Numbered from the stretch's first letter, positions 15,704-25,465 are shown. The stretch is DNA of 62,209 nt from Planctomycetota bacterium (GCA_016872595.1 VGZJ01000004.1:1-62209), one strand, 5' to 3'. Notes: generated from the sequence alone by a model not told the origin. A program made the numbers and translations.

Positions 15704-17202
15704 GCGATCAGCTCCTTAATGACGTGGGCCTTCTCGACGCCCACGAGCTTGTTGTCCAACCCCTGATAGCGGTAACTGAACTTGTCGTGGTCGATGCCGA
15801 GCAGCCGCAAGATCGTGGCGTGCAGGTCGCGCACGTGGACCGGGTCTTTGACGATGTTGTAGCTGTAGTCGTCGGTCTCGCCGTAGATGGTGCCGCCCTT
15901 CGAGCCGCCCCCGGCCATCCACATCGTGAAACACCGCGGGTGGTGGTCGCGACCGTAGTTGACGATCCCGTTCTTGTCCTTCTGGATGCCGCCCTGACTG
16001 TAGATCGTGCGCCCGAACTCGCCGCCCCAGATGATGAGCGTACTGTCGAACAGGCCGAGCCGCTTGAGGTCCTGCACGAGGCCCCAGCACGGCTGGTCCA
16101 CGTCGCGGCACTGGTCCTTCATGCGCCCGGTCAGGTTCCCGTGGTGGTCCCAGTTGTTGTGGTACACCTGCACGAACCGGACCCCGCGCTCGACGAGCCG
16201 CCGCGCGGTGAGGGCGGTGTGGGCGAAGCTGCCGGACTTCTTCACGTCCGGGCCGTACAGGTCGAGCACGTTCTGCGGCTCCTTCGCGAGGTCGGCCAGT
16301 TCGGGCACGCTGGCCTGCATCCGGTACGCCATCTCGTACTGGGCGATGCGGGTCTGCGTTTCCGGGTCGCCGGTCCGGGCGTGGCCGAGTTGGTTCAGCT
16401 TGTTGAGGCCGTCGAGGGTGGTACGGCGCACCTCGTCGGACACGCCGGGCGGGTTGTTGATGAACAGGATCGGGTCGTTGGCGGCGCGGAAGCTCACGGC
16501 CGCGTGCTCCCCCGGCAGGTACCCGGACTGCCACAGCCGGGCGGAAATGGCCTGCACTTGGTCTTGGTTACTGGGCTTGGCGACCATGACGACGAACGTG
16601 GGCAGGTTCTTGTTGAGCGAGCCGAGGCCGTAGCTGGTCCACGCGCCGAGGCACGGCCGGCCGGTGACCATGTTCCCGGTCTGCATGTGGGTAATGGCCG
16701 GCTCGTGGTTGATGGCCTCGGTGTGCATCGAGCGGACGAACACCATGTCGTCGGCCATTTTCGCGGTGTACGGCAGCAGTTCGTCGTTCATCCACATCCC
16801 GCACTTACCCTTCTGCGCGAACTTGTACTTGCTCGGCGCGACCGGGAAGTTGGGCTGGAACGCGGTCATGGTGGTGAGCCGCTGCCCCATGCGGATCGAC
16901 TCGGGCAGGTTCTTCTCGGCCTGCGCCATCATCTTGGGCTTGTAGTCGTACAGGTCCATCTGGGCCGGGCCGCCGACGCAGTGCAGGTAGATGACGCTCT
17001 TGCACTTGGTGGGGAAGTGCGTCTTGGGGAGCGCGGCCCCGTGGCCGGTGTCGGTGGTGGGGCCGCCGCGCGGCATCGGCGCGCCGTCGGCCCCGTGCCC
17101 GGTGAGGCTGGCGAGCGCCATCGCGCCCAGCGACACGCCGGACGAGGCGAAGAAGTGCCGCCGGGTCAGTTCGAGGGCGTGCGGGTTATCGAAGAGGTTC
17201 AT
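15700..17202 (-). CDS. DUF1501 domain protein with Tat signal
   Basis: The 500-residue product starts MNLFDNPHALELTRRHFFAS with a twin-arginine signal (TRRHFFASSGVSLG). DUF1501 motifs follow: KSVIYLHCVGGPAQMDLYDYK, NHEPAITHMQTGN and IIWGGEFGRT (near residue 380). It is expected to be exported folded. It is the standard partner of the DUF1549/DUF1553 gene directly upstream (105-base gap) and overlaps the globin start by four bases. Ten residues of an upstream in-frame extension are unlikely to be translated. Confidence 0.9.
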   Translation of the reverse strand: MNLFDNPHALELTRRHFFASSGVSLGAMALASLTGHGADGAPMPRGGPTTDTGHGAALPKTHFPTKCKSVIYLHCVGGPAQMDLYDYKPKMMAQAEKNLPESIRMGQRLTTMTAFQPNFPVAPSKYKFAQKGKCGMWMNDELLPYTAKMADDMVFVRSMHTEAINHEPAITHMQTGNMVTGRPCLGAWTSYGLGSLNKNLPTFVVMVAKPSNQDQVQAISARLWQSGYLPGEHAAVSFRAANDPILFINNPPGVSDEVRRTTLDGLNKLNQLGHARTGDPETQTRIAQYEMAYRMQASVPELADLAKEPQNVLDLYGPDVKKSGSFAHTALTARRLVERGVRFVQVYHNNWDHHGNLTGRMKDQCRDVDQPCWGLVQDLKRLGLFDSTLIIWGGEFGRTIYSQGGIQKDKNGIVNYGRDHHPRCFTMWMAGGGSKGGTIYGETDDYSYNIVKDPVHVRDLHATILRLLGIDHDKFSYRYQGLDNKLVGVEKAHVIKELIA

Positions 17203-17306
17203 GAGGGAGCCTTGTGGTGTGTGGTGACGCAACTCGGAGTCGCAAAGCGTTTAGCGGTTGCCCGTGAACGTGAGGTCGCAAATGGCGACTTCACGTTCGG
17301 ATCGGC

Positions 17307-20300
17307 CTACTTGTTCAGCACCTCGTCGAGGTTCAGCAGTTGGTTGGCGAGCATGGTCCACGCGGCCAGTTCGGTCGCGTCCAACTTCGGGTCGGGCTTC
17401 GACTCACCGAAGGCGATCAGCTTCTTTGCCTCGTCCGGTTTCGCCGTGTAGTGCGCCCGCAGGTTCTTCAGACCGTCCTTGATGATGGCGAGTTCTTCCG
17501 CGCGGAACGGGCGCGCGAGCAAGCGGCCCGCGAGGAAGCCGAGGCGCTTGTCGTCCTCGGGGGCACTGGCGATCACCTTCTCCGCGAACACGCGGGCCGC
17601 TTCCACGAACTGCACGTCGTTGAGCGTGAGCAGCGCGGCCAGCGGGGTGTTGGTGCGGTCCCGGCGCACCGTACACAGCTCGCGGGCCGGGGCGTTCAGC
17701 ACCTCCATCGCGGCCGGCGGCGCGCTCCGCTTCCAGAACGTGTACATGCTTCGCCGGTACAGGTTCTCGCCGGTGTCTCGCCGGTAGTCGCGCGTGTCCG
17801 AGCCGATCATCGCGACCGCCTCCCACACGCCGTCCGGCTGGTACGGCTTCACGCTCGGCCCGCCGATCTTGCGCACCAGCAGCCCGCTCACCGCGAGCGC
17901 GTTGTCGCGGATCATCTCCGCGTCCATGCGGAACCGCGGGCCGCGACTCATCAGCCGGTTGTCGCGGTCCTTATCCAGTTTCTCCGGGGTCGCGACCGCG
18001 GCCTGCCGGTACGTCGCGCTCGTCACGATCAGCCGGAAGAACTGTTTGATGTCCCACGGCTTCGGGTCGGCGCAGCACAGGCCCGGCGTCGGGTCGCGGA
18101 ACTCGACCGCCATCCAGTCGAGCAGTTCGGGGTGGCTCGGCAGCTCGCCGGCGATGCCGAAGTCGCCGCTGGTGCGCACGAGGCCGGTACCGAACACCTC
18201 TTGCCAGAAGCGGTTCACGGTGACGCGCGCCGTCAGCGGGTGGTCCTTCGCGAGCAGCCACTGCGCAAGGCCGAGGCGGTTGCGCGGGGCGCTCGCGGGC
18301 ATCGGCGGCATGGCCTTCGGCGTGTCGGCCTTCAACAGGTCGCGCTTCTTGTCGTAGTCGCCGCGGAACAACAGGTGGGCCTGCGCCGGGCCGGGGTTCT
18401 CGTTCATGACGTGGGCGATGGTGCCGCGGCCCTTGATCGCGGCCTCTTCCTCTTGGAGCGCGGCGACCTTCGTTTCGAGGTCGCGCGTGGGCTGGTCGAA
18501 GGTGTTGAGCCACCAGCCCAACGCGGCCTCGGTCTCGGCCGGGGTGCGCTGGGCCGCGGGCTTGGCGAGCGCGTCCGCGGTCGCGCCGTAGCGCCCCAGT
18601 TGGTCGATCTCGGCCGCGGTCAGCTTGCGGTCGTAGAGGCGCACGTCCTCGATGTGCGCGCCGGCCAACCGCCCCTCGCCGTTCCCGCGCTGGCCGATGT
18701 GCAGCGGCACCTCGGTGCGGATCGTGCCCTTGAGCACGTCGTACTGCGGTACGGTGCCCTGCGGCCGGCCGTTCACGTAGATCGCCAGCCCCTCCTTCTT
18801 CGCGCCGCCGTCGTAGGCGAGCGCGACGTGGACCCACTGGTTCGTGGGCACCGCGGTGTTGCTCACTACCTTCAGCGCGTCGTCCGGGAACGCGCTCAAC
18901 ACGTGCGCGCCGATCTTGTTCCCCTCGACCCACAGGTCCCAGCCGCGGAACTTGTTCTTCGGGTCCATGCGGGCCACGATCGCGCCGATCATGTTGTTGC
19001 GCGTCAGCTTCACCCACGCGCTCGCGGTGAAGGCCTGCTTGGTGTCGAAGTCGCCGGCCTCGGGGACCGTCGGCGCGGGGCCCGCGCCCTTCGTCTGCAC
19101 GGCGAACGCCTTCCCGCCGCGCGGCCCGGCCGCCCAGCCGAAGGCGTCGCCGAACGCGGCCTTCCGCACTTGGCCGTCGAAGGCGTAATGCGCGTCGGTG
19201 CCGACGCCCTCGTTCAGCGGGGCGTGCAGGTGCAACCCGGCGCGCGGGTTCTTGGCGAACACGCTCGCCGCGGTCGCGGTCTTCAGCCACTTCTCGAACT
19301 CCGGCTGGGCCGCGGCGCGGCGCGCGGTCGCCTCGGCGCGCAGCTTCTCGATCTCCTTCGTGATGGCGTCGAACCGCGGGCGGTCGGCGGCGCGCGGCAC
19401 CGGGATCACCGGCGGCGTGTTCCGCACGTTCCCGTCCATCGCCTTCTGCGTCGTGTTGTTGAAGAACGCCGACAGCGCGTAAAAGTCCTTCTGCGAAACC
19501 GGGTCGTACTTGTGGTCGTGGCACACCGCGCACCCGGTCGTCAGGCCCATCCACACCAGCGACGTGGTCTCGGTGCGGTCGCGGGCGTACAGCGCGTAGT
19601 ACTCGTCGTCGATCGCCCCGCCCTCGCTGGTCGTGATGTTGCAGCGGTTGAACCCGGTCGCGACCCGCTGGTCCAGCGTCGGGTTCGGCAGCAGGTCGCC
19701 CGCGAGCTGCTCGGTGGTGAACTGGTCGAACGGCTGGTTCTTGTTGAACGCGCCGATCACCCAGTCGCGGTAGGCCCAGATTTCGCGGAAGTTGTCGATG
19801 TGGATGCCGTGCGTGTCGCCGTAGCGGGCGTAGTCGAGCCAGTGCCGCGCGCGGTGCTCGCCCCACTGGTCGGTCGCGAGTAACTTCTCGACGTACTTCT
19901 CGTACCACATCTCGGTCTTGTCGGTAACGAGCGCCTCCACGTCGGCCGGGTCCGGGGGCAGGCCCGTCAGGTCGAAGGCGAGCCGCCGCGCGAGCGCGCG
20001 CCGGTCGGCCTCGGGCGCGGGCTTCAGCCCGGCCGCTTCCAGCTTTGCCAGCACGAAGTTATCGATGGGGTTCCGCACCCACGCCTTGTCCTTCACCTCC
20101 GGGGGCTTCGGGCGCGTCGGCGCGAGGAACGACCAGTGCGCTTGGTATTCGGCCCCGCTCTCGACCCACTTCTTCAAGAGCGCGATCTGTTCCGGCTTGA
20201 GCTTCTTGTTGCTCTTCACCGGCGGCATCAGTTCCTTATCGCCGGCGTCGGCGATGATGCGGCGAATCAGTTCGCTCTCGGACACTTTGCCGGGCACGAT

Positions 20301-20564
20301 GGCCTTCGCTTCGACCGCGGCGTCGCGCTGGTCGAGCCGCAAACTGGCTTTGCGCGCGGCGCTGTCCGGGCCGTGGCACGCGAAGCAGTTCTCCGCGAGG
20401 ATCGGGCGGATGTCGCGGTTGTACTCGATCCCGCTGGCGTTCGCCTTCGCGGGCGGTTGCGCGGCTCTCGCGGGCGCGGGCGCGTCCGGCGCGGCCCGCG
20501 TCGGCAGCGGGGCGACCAGCGCGGCGGTTAACAGTGCGACGACGGGCGCGAAAACTCGCGACAT
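17307..20564 (-). CDS. Planctomycete PSCyt1/DUF1549/LamG/DUF1553 secreted cytochrome-like protein
   Basis: This 1085-residue exported protein is preceded by a signal peptide (MSRVFAPVVALLTAALVAPL). Domains in order: PSCyt1 with a heme-binding CFACH at 60-64; DUF1549 (PSCyt2) at about 160-380, beginning IDNFVLAKLEAAGL and containing a second CAVCH; a LamG/concanavalin-like insert at about 430-650 (ASAWVKLTRNN, VHVALAYDGG); and DUF1553 (PSD1) at about 740-1040 (NRLGLAQWLLAKDHPLTARV, FWQEVFGTGLVRTSGDFG). The family is characteristic of planctomycetes, probably envelope-located and linked to carbohydrate oxidation, but without a proven reaction. It is first in an operon with DUF1501 and the truncated globin. 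Confidence 0.93.
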   Translation of the reverse strand: MSRVFAPVVALLTAALVAPLPTRAAPDAPAPARAAQPPAKANASGIEYNRDIRPILAENCFACHGPDSAARKASLRLDQRDAAVEAKAIVPGKVSESELIRRIIADAGDKELMPPVKSNKKLKPEQIALLKKWVESGAEYQAHWSFLAPTRPKPPEVKDKAWVRNPIDNFVLAKLEAAGLKPAPEADRRALARRLAFDLTGLPPDPADVEALVTDKTEMWYEKYVEKLLATDQWGEHRARHWLDYARYGDTHGIHIDNFREIWAYRDWVIGAFNKNQPFDQFTTEQLAGDLLPNPTLDQRVATGFNRCNITTSEGGAIDDEYYALYARDRTETTSLVWMGLTTGCAVCHDHKYDPVSQKDFYALSAFFNNTTQKAMDGNVRNTPPVIPVPRAADRPRFDAITKEIEKLRAEATARRAAAQPEFEKWLKTATAASVFAKNPRAGLHLHAPLNEGVGTDAHYAFDGQVRKAAFGDAFGWAAGPRGGKAFAVQTKGAGPAPTVPEAGDFDTKQAFTASAWVKLTRNNMIGAIVARMDPKNKFRGWDLWVEGNKIGAHVLSAFPDDALKVVSNTAVPTNQWVHVALAYDGGAKKEGLAIYVNGRPQGTVPQYDVLKGTIRTEVPLHIGQRGNGEGRLAGAHIEDVRLYDRKLTAAEIDQLGRYGATADALAKPAAQRTPAETEAALGWWLNTFDQPTRDLETKVAALQEEEAAIKGRGTIAHVMNENPGPAQAHLLFRGDYDKKRDLLKADTPKAMPPMPASAPRNRLGLAQWLLAKDHPLTARVTVNRFWQEVFGTGLVRTSGDFGIAGELPSHPELLDWMAVEFRDPTPGLCCADPKPWDIKQFFRLIVTSATYRQAAVATPEKLDKDRDNRLMSRGPRFRMDAEMIRDNALAVSGLLVRKIGGPSVKPYQPDGVWEAVAMIGSDTRDYRRDTGENLYRRSMYTFWKRSAPPAAMEVLNAPARELCTVRRDRTNTPLAALLTLNDVQFVEAARVFAEKVIASAPEDDKRLGFLAGRLLARPFRAEELAIIKDGLKNLRAHYTAKPDEAKKLIAFGESKPDPKLDATELAAWTMLANQLLNLDEVLNK

Positions 20565-20654
20565 TGGGAGAGCCTCGACCGGGAGTTTGACGCGGGCGGA
20601 AGCGGTATTCGAGCAGAGTGTTCCGCCAGTATATTATGCCCGCGCGCGGCCCGC

Positions 20655-20666
20655 TAGAATGCGGTC
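20655..20666 (+). promoter_or_regulatory. Candidate leaderless promoter (-10) of FAD oxidoreductase gene
   Basis: TAGAAT (20655-20660) ends exactly 6 bases before the ATG at 20667, with no Shine-Dalgarno sequence between. Transcription would start at the start codon. An A/T patch (TATATTATG, about 20630-20638) lies upstream but is not a good -35. Confidence 0.4.
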
Positions 20667-22283
20667 ATGGCGATTCGCGTTTCTAATTTGCGGTTGGCGG
20701 TCGAAGAACCGGAAGCGGCCCTACCCGCGCACCTCGCCCGCGCGCTCGGCGTGTCGCCCGCCGACCTCGCGCACTGGCGCATCGTCCGCAAGGCCCTCGA
20801 CCTGCGCGACAAGCGCCAACTCCGCTTCGTCTACAACTTCGACGTCAACCTTCAGGGCAACGAAGGCGCGGTCGTCGCGCGCGCCCGCGGGAGCGAACAC
20901 GTCGAACTGCACGAGGAACCGCCCTTCGCGCTGGAAGCGACGGGCCGAACCCCCCTGCCCCACCGCCCGGTTGTGATCGGGTCCGGGCCGGGCGGCCTCG
21001 TGTGCGCGTACTTCCTCGCGCAGCTCGGCTACAAGCCCATCGTGCTCGAGCGCGGCACGAAGGTGAGCGACCGCATCCGCGACGTGAAGACCTTCGACGG
21101 CGGCGGTCCGTTCCACCCAGAGAGCAACTACCTGTTCGGCGAGGGCGGCGCGGGCACGTTCTCTGACGGGAAGCTGACCTGCCGTGGCACCGGGCCGGAC
21201 GTGCTCCGCGTCCTCGAACTGTTCGCGGAGTGCAAGGGCCAGCAGCCGGGCAAGCCCAGCATCCTTTACTACCACCGCCCGCACCTCGGCAGCAACCGCC
21301 TGCCCGCGGTCGTGAAGGCCATCCGCCAGCGCATCGAAGACCTCGGCGGCGAGGTGCGGTTCCTCACGCGCGTCGAAGACGTGCAACGCGCCGACGGCCG
21401 GCTCACGGGCGTAAACACCTCCGGCGGGTTCGTGCCGGCGTCCGTCGTGGTGCTCGCCATCGGCCACAGCGCGCGCGACACCTATCGGATGCTCGCGGCC
21501 CGGGGCGTGCCGATGTCGCCCAAGCCGTTCCAGTTCGGGGTGCGCATCGAACACAAGCAGGACGTGGTGAACGCGGTGCAGTTCGGCCCGCGCCACGAGC
21601 GGTACGAAGAACTGTTGGGCAACGCCGATTACTCGCTGGTCGCGAGCGGCCGGCACGACCTGTTCACGTTCTGCATGTGCGCCGGCGGGTACATCATTCC
21701 GAGCGTGTCGCAAGACGGCTACTTCGCCACCAACGGCATGAGCCTGAGCAAGCGCGACTCGGAGTACGCCAACAGCGGCCTCGTGGTAACGGTGCCGGTG
21801 GAACACTTCGAGGGAACCGACGTGCTGGCCGGGATGCGCCTGCAAGAAAAGTATGAGGCGCGTGCGTTCGAGTTGGGCGGCGGGCGGGAGTACAGGTGCC
21901 CGGCGCAGCGGGCGAGCGACTTCGTGCGCCGCTCGCCCGCGCGCGCCGCGCCCGCGTGCAGCTACCCGCGTGGCGTGGTGCCGACCGACCTGCGCGAAGT
22001 GCTGCCGCCCGTCGTGGCGGACGCCGTCGCGCACGGCTTACCGCAGATGGACCGCCGCTGGCACGGGCGGTTCCTCGCGGACGCGGTGCTGACCGGCCCC
22101 GAGGCGCGCGGCAGTTCGCCGGTGCGCATCGACCGCGACACCGACTCGCGCGAGTCGCCCGGCGTGCCGGGCCTGTACCCGGTGGGCGAAGGGGCCGGGT
22201 ACGCGGGCGGCATCGTGAGCGCGGCCGTCGACGGCCTGCGCACGGCCCGCGCGATCGCGGCCAAGTACGCCCGCACGGGTTAG
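20667..22283 (+). CDS. FAD-dependent dehydrogenase, COG2509-like
   Basis: The 538-residue protein has an N-terminal basic domain of about 100 residues (contains DLRDKRQLRFVYNFDV), then a Rossmann dinucleotide site VVIGSGPGGLVCAYFLAQLG (about 108-127) with the acidic end VLERG. Later landmarks are NYLFGEGGAGTFSDGKL, AIGHSARDTYRML and the FAD-binding GEGAGYAGGIVSAAVDG at the C terminus. This order is typical of the uncharacterised FAD-dependent dehydrogenase family COG2509. Redox partner and substrate are unknown. Its last four bases overlap the end of the convergent FG-GAP gene. Confidence 0.88.
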   Translation: MAIRVSNLRLAVEEPEAALPAHLARALGVSPADLAHWRIVRKALDLRDKRQLRFVYNFDVNLQGNEGAVVARARGSEHVELHEEPPFALEATGRTPLPHRPVVIGSGPGGLVCAYFLAQLGYKPIVLERGTKVSDRIRDVKTFDGGGPFHPESNYLFGEGGAGTFSDGKLTCRGTGPDVLRVLELFAECKGQQPGKPSILYYHRPHLGSNRLPAVVKAIRQRIEDLGGEVRFLTRVEDVQRADGRLTGVNTSGGFVPASVVVLAIGHSARDTYRMLAARGVPMSPKPFQFGVRIEHKQDVVNAVQFGPRHERYEELLGNADYSLVASGRHDLFTFCMCAGGYIIPSVSQDGYFATNGMSLSKRDSEYANSGLVVTVPVEHFEGTDVLAGMRLQEKYEARAFELGGGREYRCPAQRASDFVRRSPARAAPACSYPRGVVPTDLREVLPPVVADAVAHGLPQMDRRWHGRFLADAVLTGPEARGSSPVRIDRDTDSRESPGVPGLYPVGEGAGYAGGIVSAAVDGLRTARAIAAKYARTG

Positions 22284-24046
22284 CGCCCGCCGACGTTGAC
22301 GCCGCCATCGAACCCGACGAACGGCACGATCTCGATCGGGGGGTTCTTCAGCCGCCCGGTGTGGAACAGGCGCACCGGGCTGTTCTTCGCGCCCGGCCCC
22401 GGCCCGGCCACGACGTTGTTGTTCGCGCTCACGGCCACGCGCACCCCGCCGCGGAACCGCTCGTCGAACGCCAGCCACTCGGCCAGCACCTTCCCCTTGT
22501 CGTCGAACACGCGCGCCAGCGGCACGGTGCCGGCGTCCAACCCCACGACCGGGTTCGCGCGGCCGTTGCCGGTGAGGTCGGCCGCGGCCACGAACGCCCC
22601 GCCGCGGTACTTCGCGTCCACCGCCGGGAACTCGGCGAGGACGTCGCGGTTCTTCCCGCTGAACACCTTCACCGTTGTGGTCACGTTGCTCGGCCCGTTC
22701 GCGGTGATGAGGTCGGGGAGGCCGTCGCCGTTCACGTCGCCCCACGCGATGCGCACCCCGCCGGGCACCTTCTGGTCGTGGGCGAAGAAGCTGTCGATCT
22801 CCTTCCCCTGCGCGAGGTCGAACACCTTGATGTGCTGCGTGCCCTCGGCGTTCACGGCGATGACGGAGCGGCCGTCGCGCATCAGGTCGAGGCCGGCGAC
22901 GTGCAGCCCACCCTTCCACGCCGCGAACGGCACGAACTCGACGAGCAGGTTGCGGTCGCGCCCGTCGTACACGCGCACCGGGAGCCCGCCCACGGTCCGC
23001 GACGGGCCGGGCGCGACGATCAGGTCGGGCACGCCGTCGCCGTTGAGGTCGGCCATGTCCACGCGCGCCCCGCAGTCGAAGTTCTTGTCGTAGGCGAAGA
23101 ACGTGTACGCCACGTCGCCCTTCTCGCTGGCGAACACGGTCACGCGCGGCGCGCCGCCGTCGCCGGCCCCGACCGCGAACGCGAGGTGCTTCCCGGCCGG
23201 CGGGAGGAGCGGCGGCGGGTTGCCGTTGTTCGGGTACGCCGGCAGGTTCAACACCGTGCCCAGCCGCCGGTGCAGGCCGTCCACCTTCTGGGCCTGCGCC
23301 AGCACCGCTTGGGGCAACTGGCGCGCGCGGCCGAGGAGCGCGGTCGCGTCGGCCCAGCGCGCCACCATCGCCTCGTAGGTGCGCTTGATGAGATCGGCGT
23401 CGGCGTCGTCGCGCACGCGCCGGGCCATCAGCCGCGGCTCTCGCGCGTAGAGGGCGAGCGTGCGATCGAGGTTCCGGTCGTGGGCCGTCAGGTCGTTGAG
23501 CAGGCTCCGCAGTTCTTCCGCGTTGTCGTCGATCGCCTCGGTCAGCCGGATCAGGCGGCGCTTGAGGCGCGCGGGGTCGTTGTCGCCAGTACCGAGGGCC
23601 GCCGCGAGTTGCTGGTACGCGGTGTCCGCGCGCGACAGCGCGCCCGCCGCGGCCACCCGCGCCGTCGGGTTCTGGCTCAGCACGAGGTGCAGCCCGGTCA
23701 GCGCCTTTTCCACGTCCGCGAACGCGGCGAACGCCTTGTCCTTCTGCCCGCGGCGGATGATCTGGTCCAGTTCCGCGTTCTGGAGGATCGAGTTCTCGAT
23801 CTGAACGTTCACCGCGGCTCGGTTCACGGCGGCCAAGTTCGCGCGGGCCACGTCCGCCTTGATCGTTTCGAGGTCGAGGGCCAGTTGCCCGGTCCAGCGG
23901 GTCAGCGACGACTGCCAGAACTGGTCGGGGGTGGCCCCGAACTGCTTGAACTGGATCACGCCGGGCGGCTTGCCGGGTTGGGCGCTGGCGAGCGCCGCAA
24001 ATGCGAGCAACAGGGCGCAGCCCGCGCCGAATCGGAACCGTGACAT
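22280..24046 (-). CDS. Secreted FG-GAP/VCBS-repeat protein
   Basis: The 588-residue product begins at the ATG at 24046 (MSRFRFGAGCALLLAFAALA signal). A longer open frame upstream runs antisense into the next gene and is rejected. Residues 40-280 form a helical, charged domain (heptad-like segments such as ENSILQNAELDQIIRRGQK). The rest holds four or more FG-GAP type repeats with Ca-binding-like DLNGDGVPDLIVAPG, GDVNGDGLPDLITANG and AADLTGNGRANPVV. Such repeats build integrin-like beta-propellers used in adhesion or envelope display. It ends convergently, overlapping the FAD gene by 4 bases, and diverges from the parvulin gene. Confidence 0.86.
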   Translation of the reverse strand: MSRFRFGAGCALLLAFAALASAQPGKPPGVIQFKQFGATPDQFWQSSLTRWTGQLALDLETIKADVARANLAAVNRAAVNVQIENSILQNAELDQIIRRGQKDKAFAAFADVEKALTGLHLVLSQNPTARVAAAGALSRADTAYQQLAAALGTGDNDPARLKRRLIRLTEAIDDNAEELRSLLNDLTAHDRNLDRTLALYAREPRLMARRVRDDADADLIKRTYEAMVARWADATALLGRARQLPQAVLAQAQKVDGLHRRLGTVLNLPAYPNNGNPPPLLPPAGKHLAFAVGAGDGGAPRVTVFASEKGDVAYTFFAYDKNFDCGARVDMADLNGDGVPDLIVAPGPSRTVGGLPVRVYDGRDRNLLVEFVPFAAWKGGLHVAGLDLMRDGRSVIAVNAEGTQHIKVFDLAQGKEIDSFFAHDQKVPGGVRIAWGDVNGDGLPDLITANGPSNVTTTVKVFSGKNRDVLAEFPAVDAKYRGGAFVAAADLTGNGRANPVVGLDAGTVPLARVFDDKGKVLAEWLAFDERFRGGVRVAVSANNNVVAGPGPGAKNSPVRLFHTGRLKNPPIEIVPFVGFDGGVNVGGR

Positions 24047-24287
24047 GGGGGAACCTCGTGGGCGGCGCAGGCGCGCGCCGGTGCGGAGGATTGTATCCGT
24101 ACCGGAACACGCTCGGGCGCGGGGCTTGCGCGAAAATGGGGCGATTCGGGCGACCGCCGCGGGCGCGTTCCGCGCGCAGGTCCTCTTGACACCGGCGCGG
24201 CCCACGGTATCACCGCGTCCTTTGCAACGGGTCGCCGCGCGTGGGGGACACATTCGCCGGTGCCCGATCCGATGGAGGACGTCCGTG

Positions 24288-25361
24288 ATGCGCAAGTTGA
24301 CCCGCGGGGCCGCGGCCCTGATCCTCGGCGCGGCGCTGGTTTCGACCGCGACCGCCCAGCCGCCCGGGGGCGCGCCGCTCGCGCCCCCGGTCACCCCGCC
24401 CGCGCCGAAGCCCGAGGTGCGGCCCACCGGCACCGCCGCCAACGTGAACACGCAGGCCATTCTCGAAGTGGCCGTATACCGCGCGCTGCGCCAGTTCCCG
24501 GAGGCCCACCGCGACGCCGCCCGCAAAGAGATCCTCACGCACCTGATCGAGAACGCCCTCATCGACCAGTACCTCACCGCGCTCAAGGTCGCGGTGGACG
24601 AGAAGGACGTGGACAAGCTCATCGCCGACCTGAAGAAGGAACTGGCCGAGGCCAAAGACCCGGTCACGGGCAAGCCCGCGCCGAAAGACTACGCCAAGGA
24701 ACTCGAGTCGATGATGCTGACCGAGCCCGAGTTCCGCACCGAGGTGTCGGCCCAGATGAAGTGGGAGAAGTTCGTCCAACAGCAGTCCACCGACGCGGCC
24801 CTGAAGCAACTGTTCGACAGCAGCCCGGACGTGTTCGACGGCACCGTGGTCCGCGCCCGCCACATCCTCATGACGCCCGGCGCGGACGAGGCCAAGCAGA
24901 AGGACGCGGCCCAGAAGCTCCGCGGCATCAAGCAGGTGGTGGAGCAAGAAGCGGCGAAGGCCGTGGCCGCGCTCCCGCCGACCGCCGACGCGCTCGCCAA
25001 GGAGCAGGCGAAAGCGAACAAGACCGACGAACTGTTCGCGGCCTACGCCAAGGAGTACTCGGTGTGCCCGTCCAAGAAGGACGGCGGCGACCTGAACTTC
25101 TTCCCCCGCGCCGGGGCGATGGTGGAGCCGTTCGCCAAGGCCGCGTTCGCGCTCAAGCAGTTCGAGATGTCCGACGTGGTCGCCACCGAGTTCGGGTACC
25201 ACCTGATCCTCGTCACCCAGCGGCGGCAGGGCCAGCCGAAGAAGTTCGAGCAGGTCAAGGACGACGTGAAGATCCTGTACGCCATGCGCCTGCGCGAGGC
25301 CGTCATCGCGCAGATGAAGCCCAAGGCCCAGATCACCATCACGCCGGTCGCGCCGAAGTAA
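24288..25361 (+). CDS. Periplasmic peptidyl-prolyl isomerase (parvulin; SurA/PrsA-like)
   Basis: The 357-residue product has a signal peptide (MRKLTRGAAALILGAALVSTATA) and a Pro-rich linker, then a SurA-N-like helical domain (about 60-190, LIENALIDQYLTAL). A parvulin domain follows at about 190-335: VRARHILMTPG, AYAKEYSVCPSKKDGGDLNFF, AFALKQFEMSDVV and FGYHLILVTQRR. It catalyses proline isomerisation and probably assists folding of exported or outer-membrane proteins such as the LptD-like protein at 35.5 kb. The ATG at 24288 was chosen because the signal peptide starts there. A palindromic terminator follows. Confidence 0.9.
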   Translation: MRKLTRGAAALILGAALVSTATAQPPGGAPLAPPVTPPAPKPEVRPTGTAANVNTQAILEVAVYRALRQFPEAHRDAARKEILTHLIENALIDQYLTALKVAVDEKDVDKLIADLKKELAEAKDPVTGKPAPKDYAKELESMMLTEPEFRTEVSAQMKWEKFVQQQSTDAALKQLFDSSPDVFDGTVVRARHILMTPGADEAKQKDAAQKLRGIKQVVEQEAAKAVAALPPTADALAKEQAKANKTDELFAAYAKEYSVCPSKKDGGDLNFFPRAGAMVEPFAKAAFALKQFEMSDVVATEFGYHLILVTQRRQGQPKKFEQVKDDVKILYAMRLREAVIAQMKPKAQITITPVAPK

Positions 25362-25421
25362 CACGGTTCGCGCCGCGCTCACCTGCGGCTCGCGGCTAAC
25401 GAAGGCAAACGAACACTCTAC

Positions 25422-25447
25422 GAAGCTCAGGGCGCGCCCTGAGCTTC
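25422..25447 (+). terminator. Palindromic terminator after the parvulin gene
   Basis: GAAGCTCAGGGCG (25422-25434) and CGCCCTGAGCTTC (25435-25447) form a 26-bp perfect palindrome followed by TTT. It lies 60 bases after the stop and 19 bases before the next start. Confidence 0.75.
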
Positions 25448-25465
25448 TTTCACACACAGACACCC

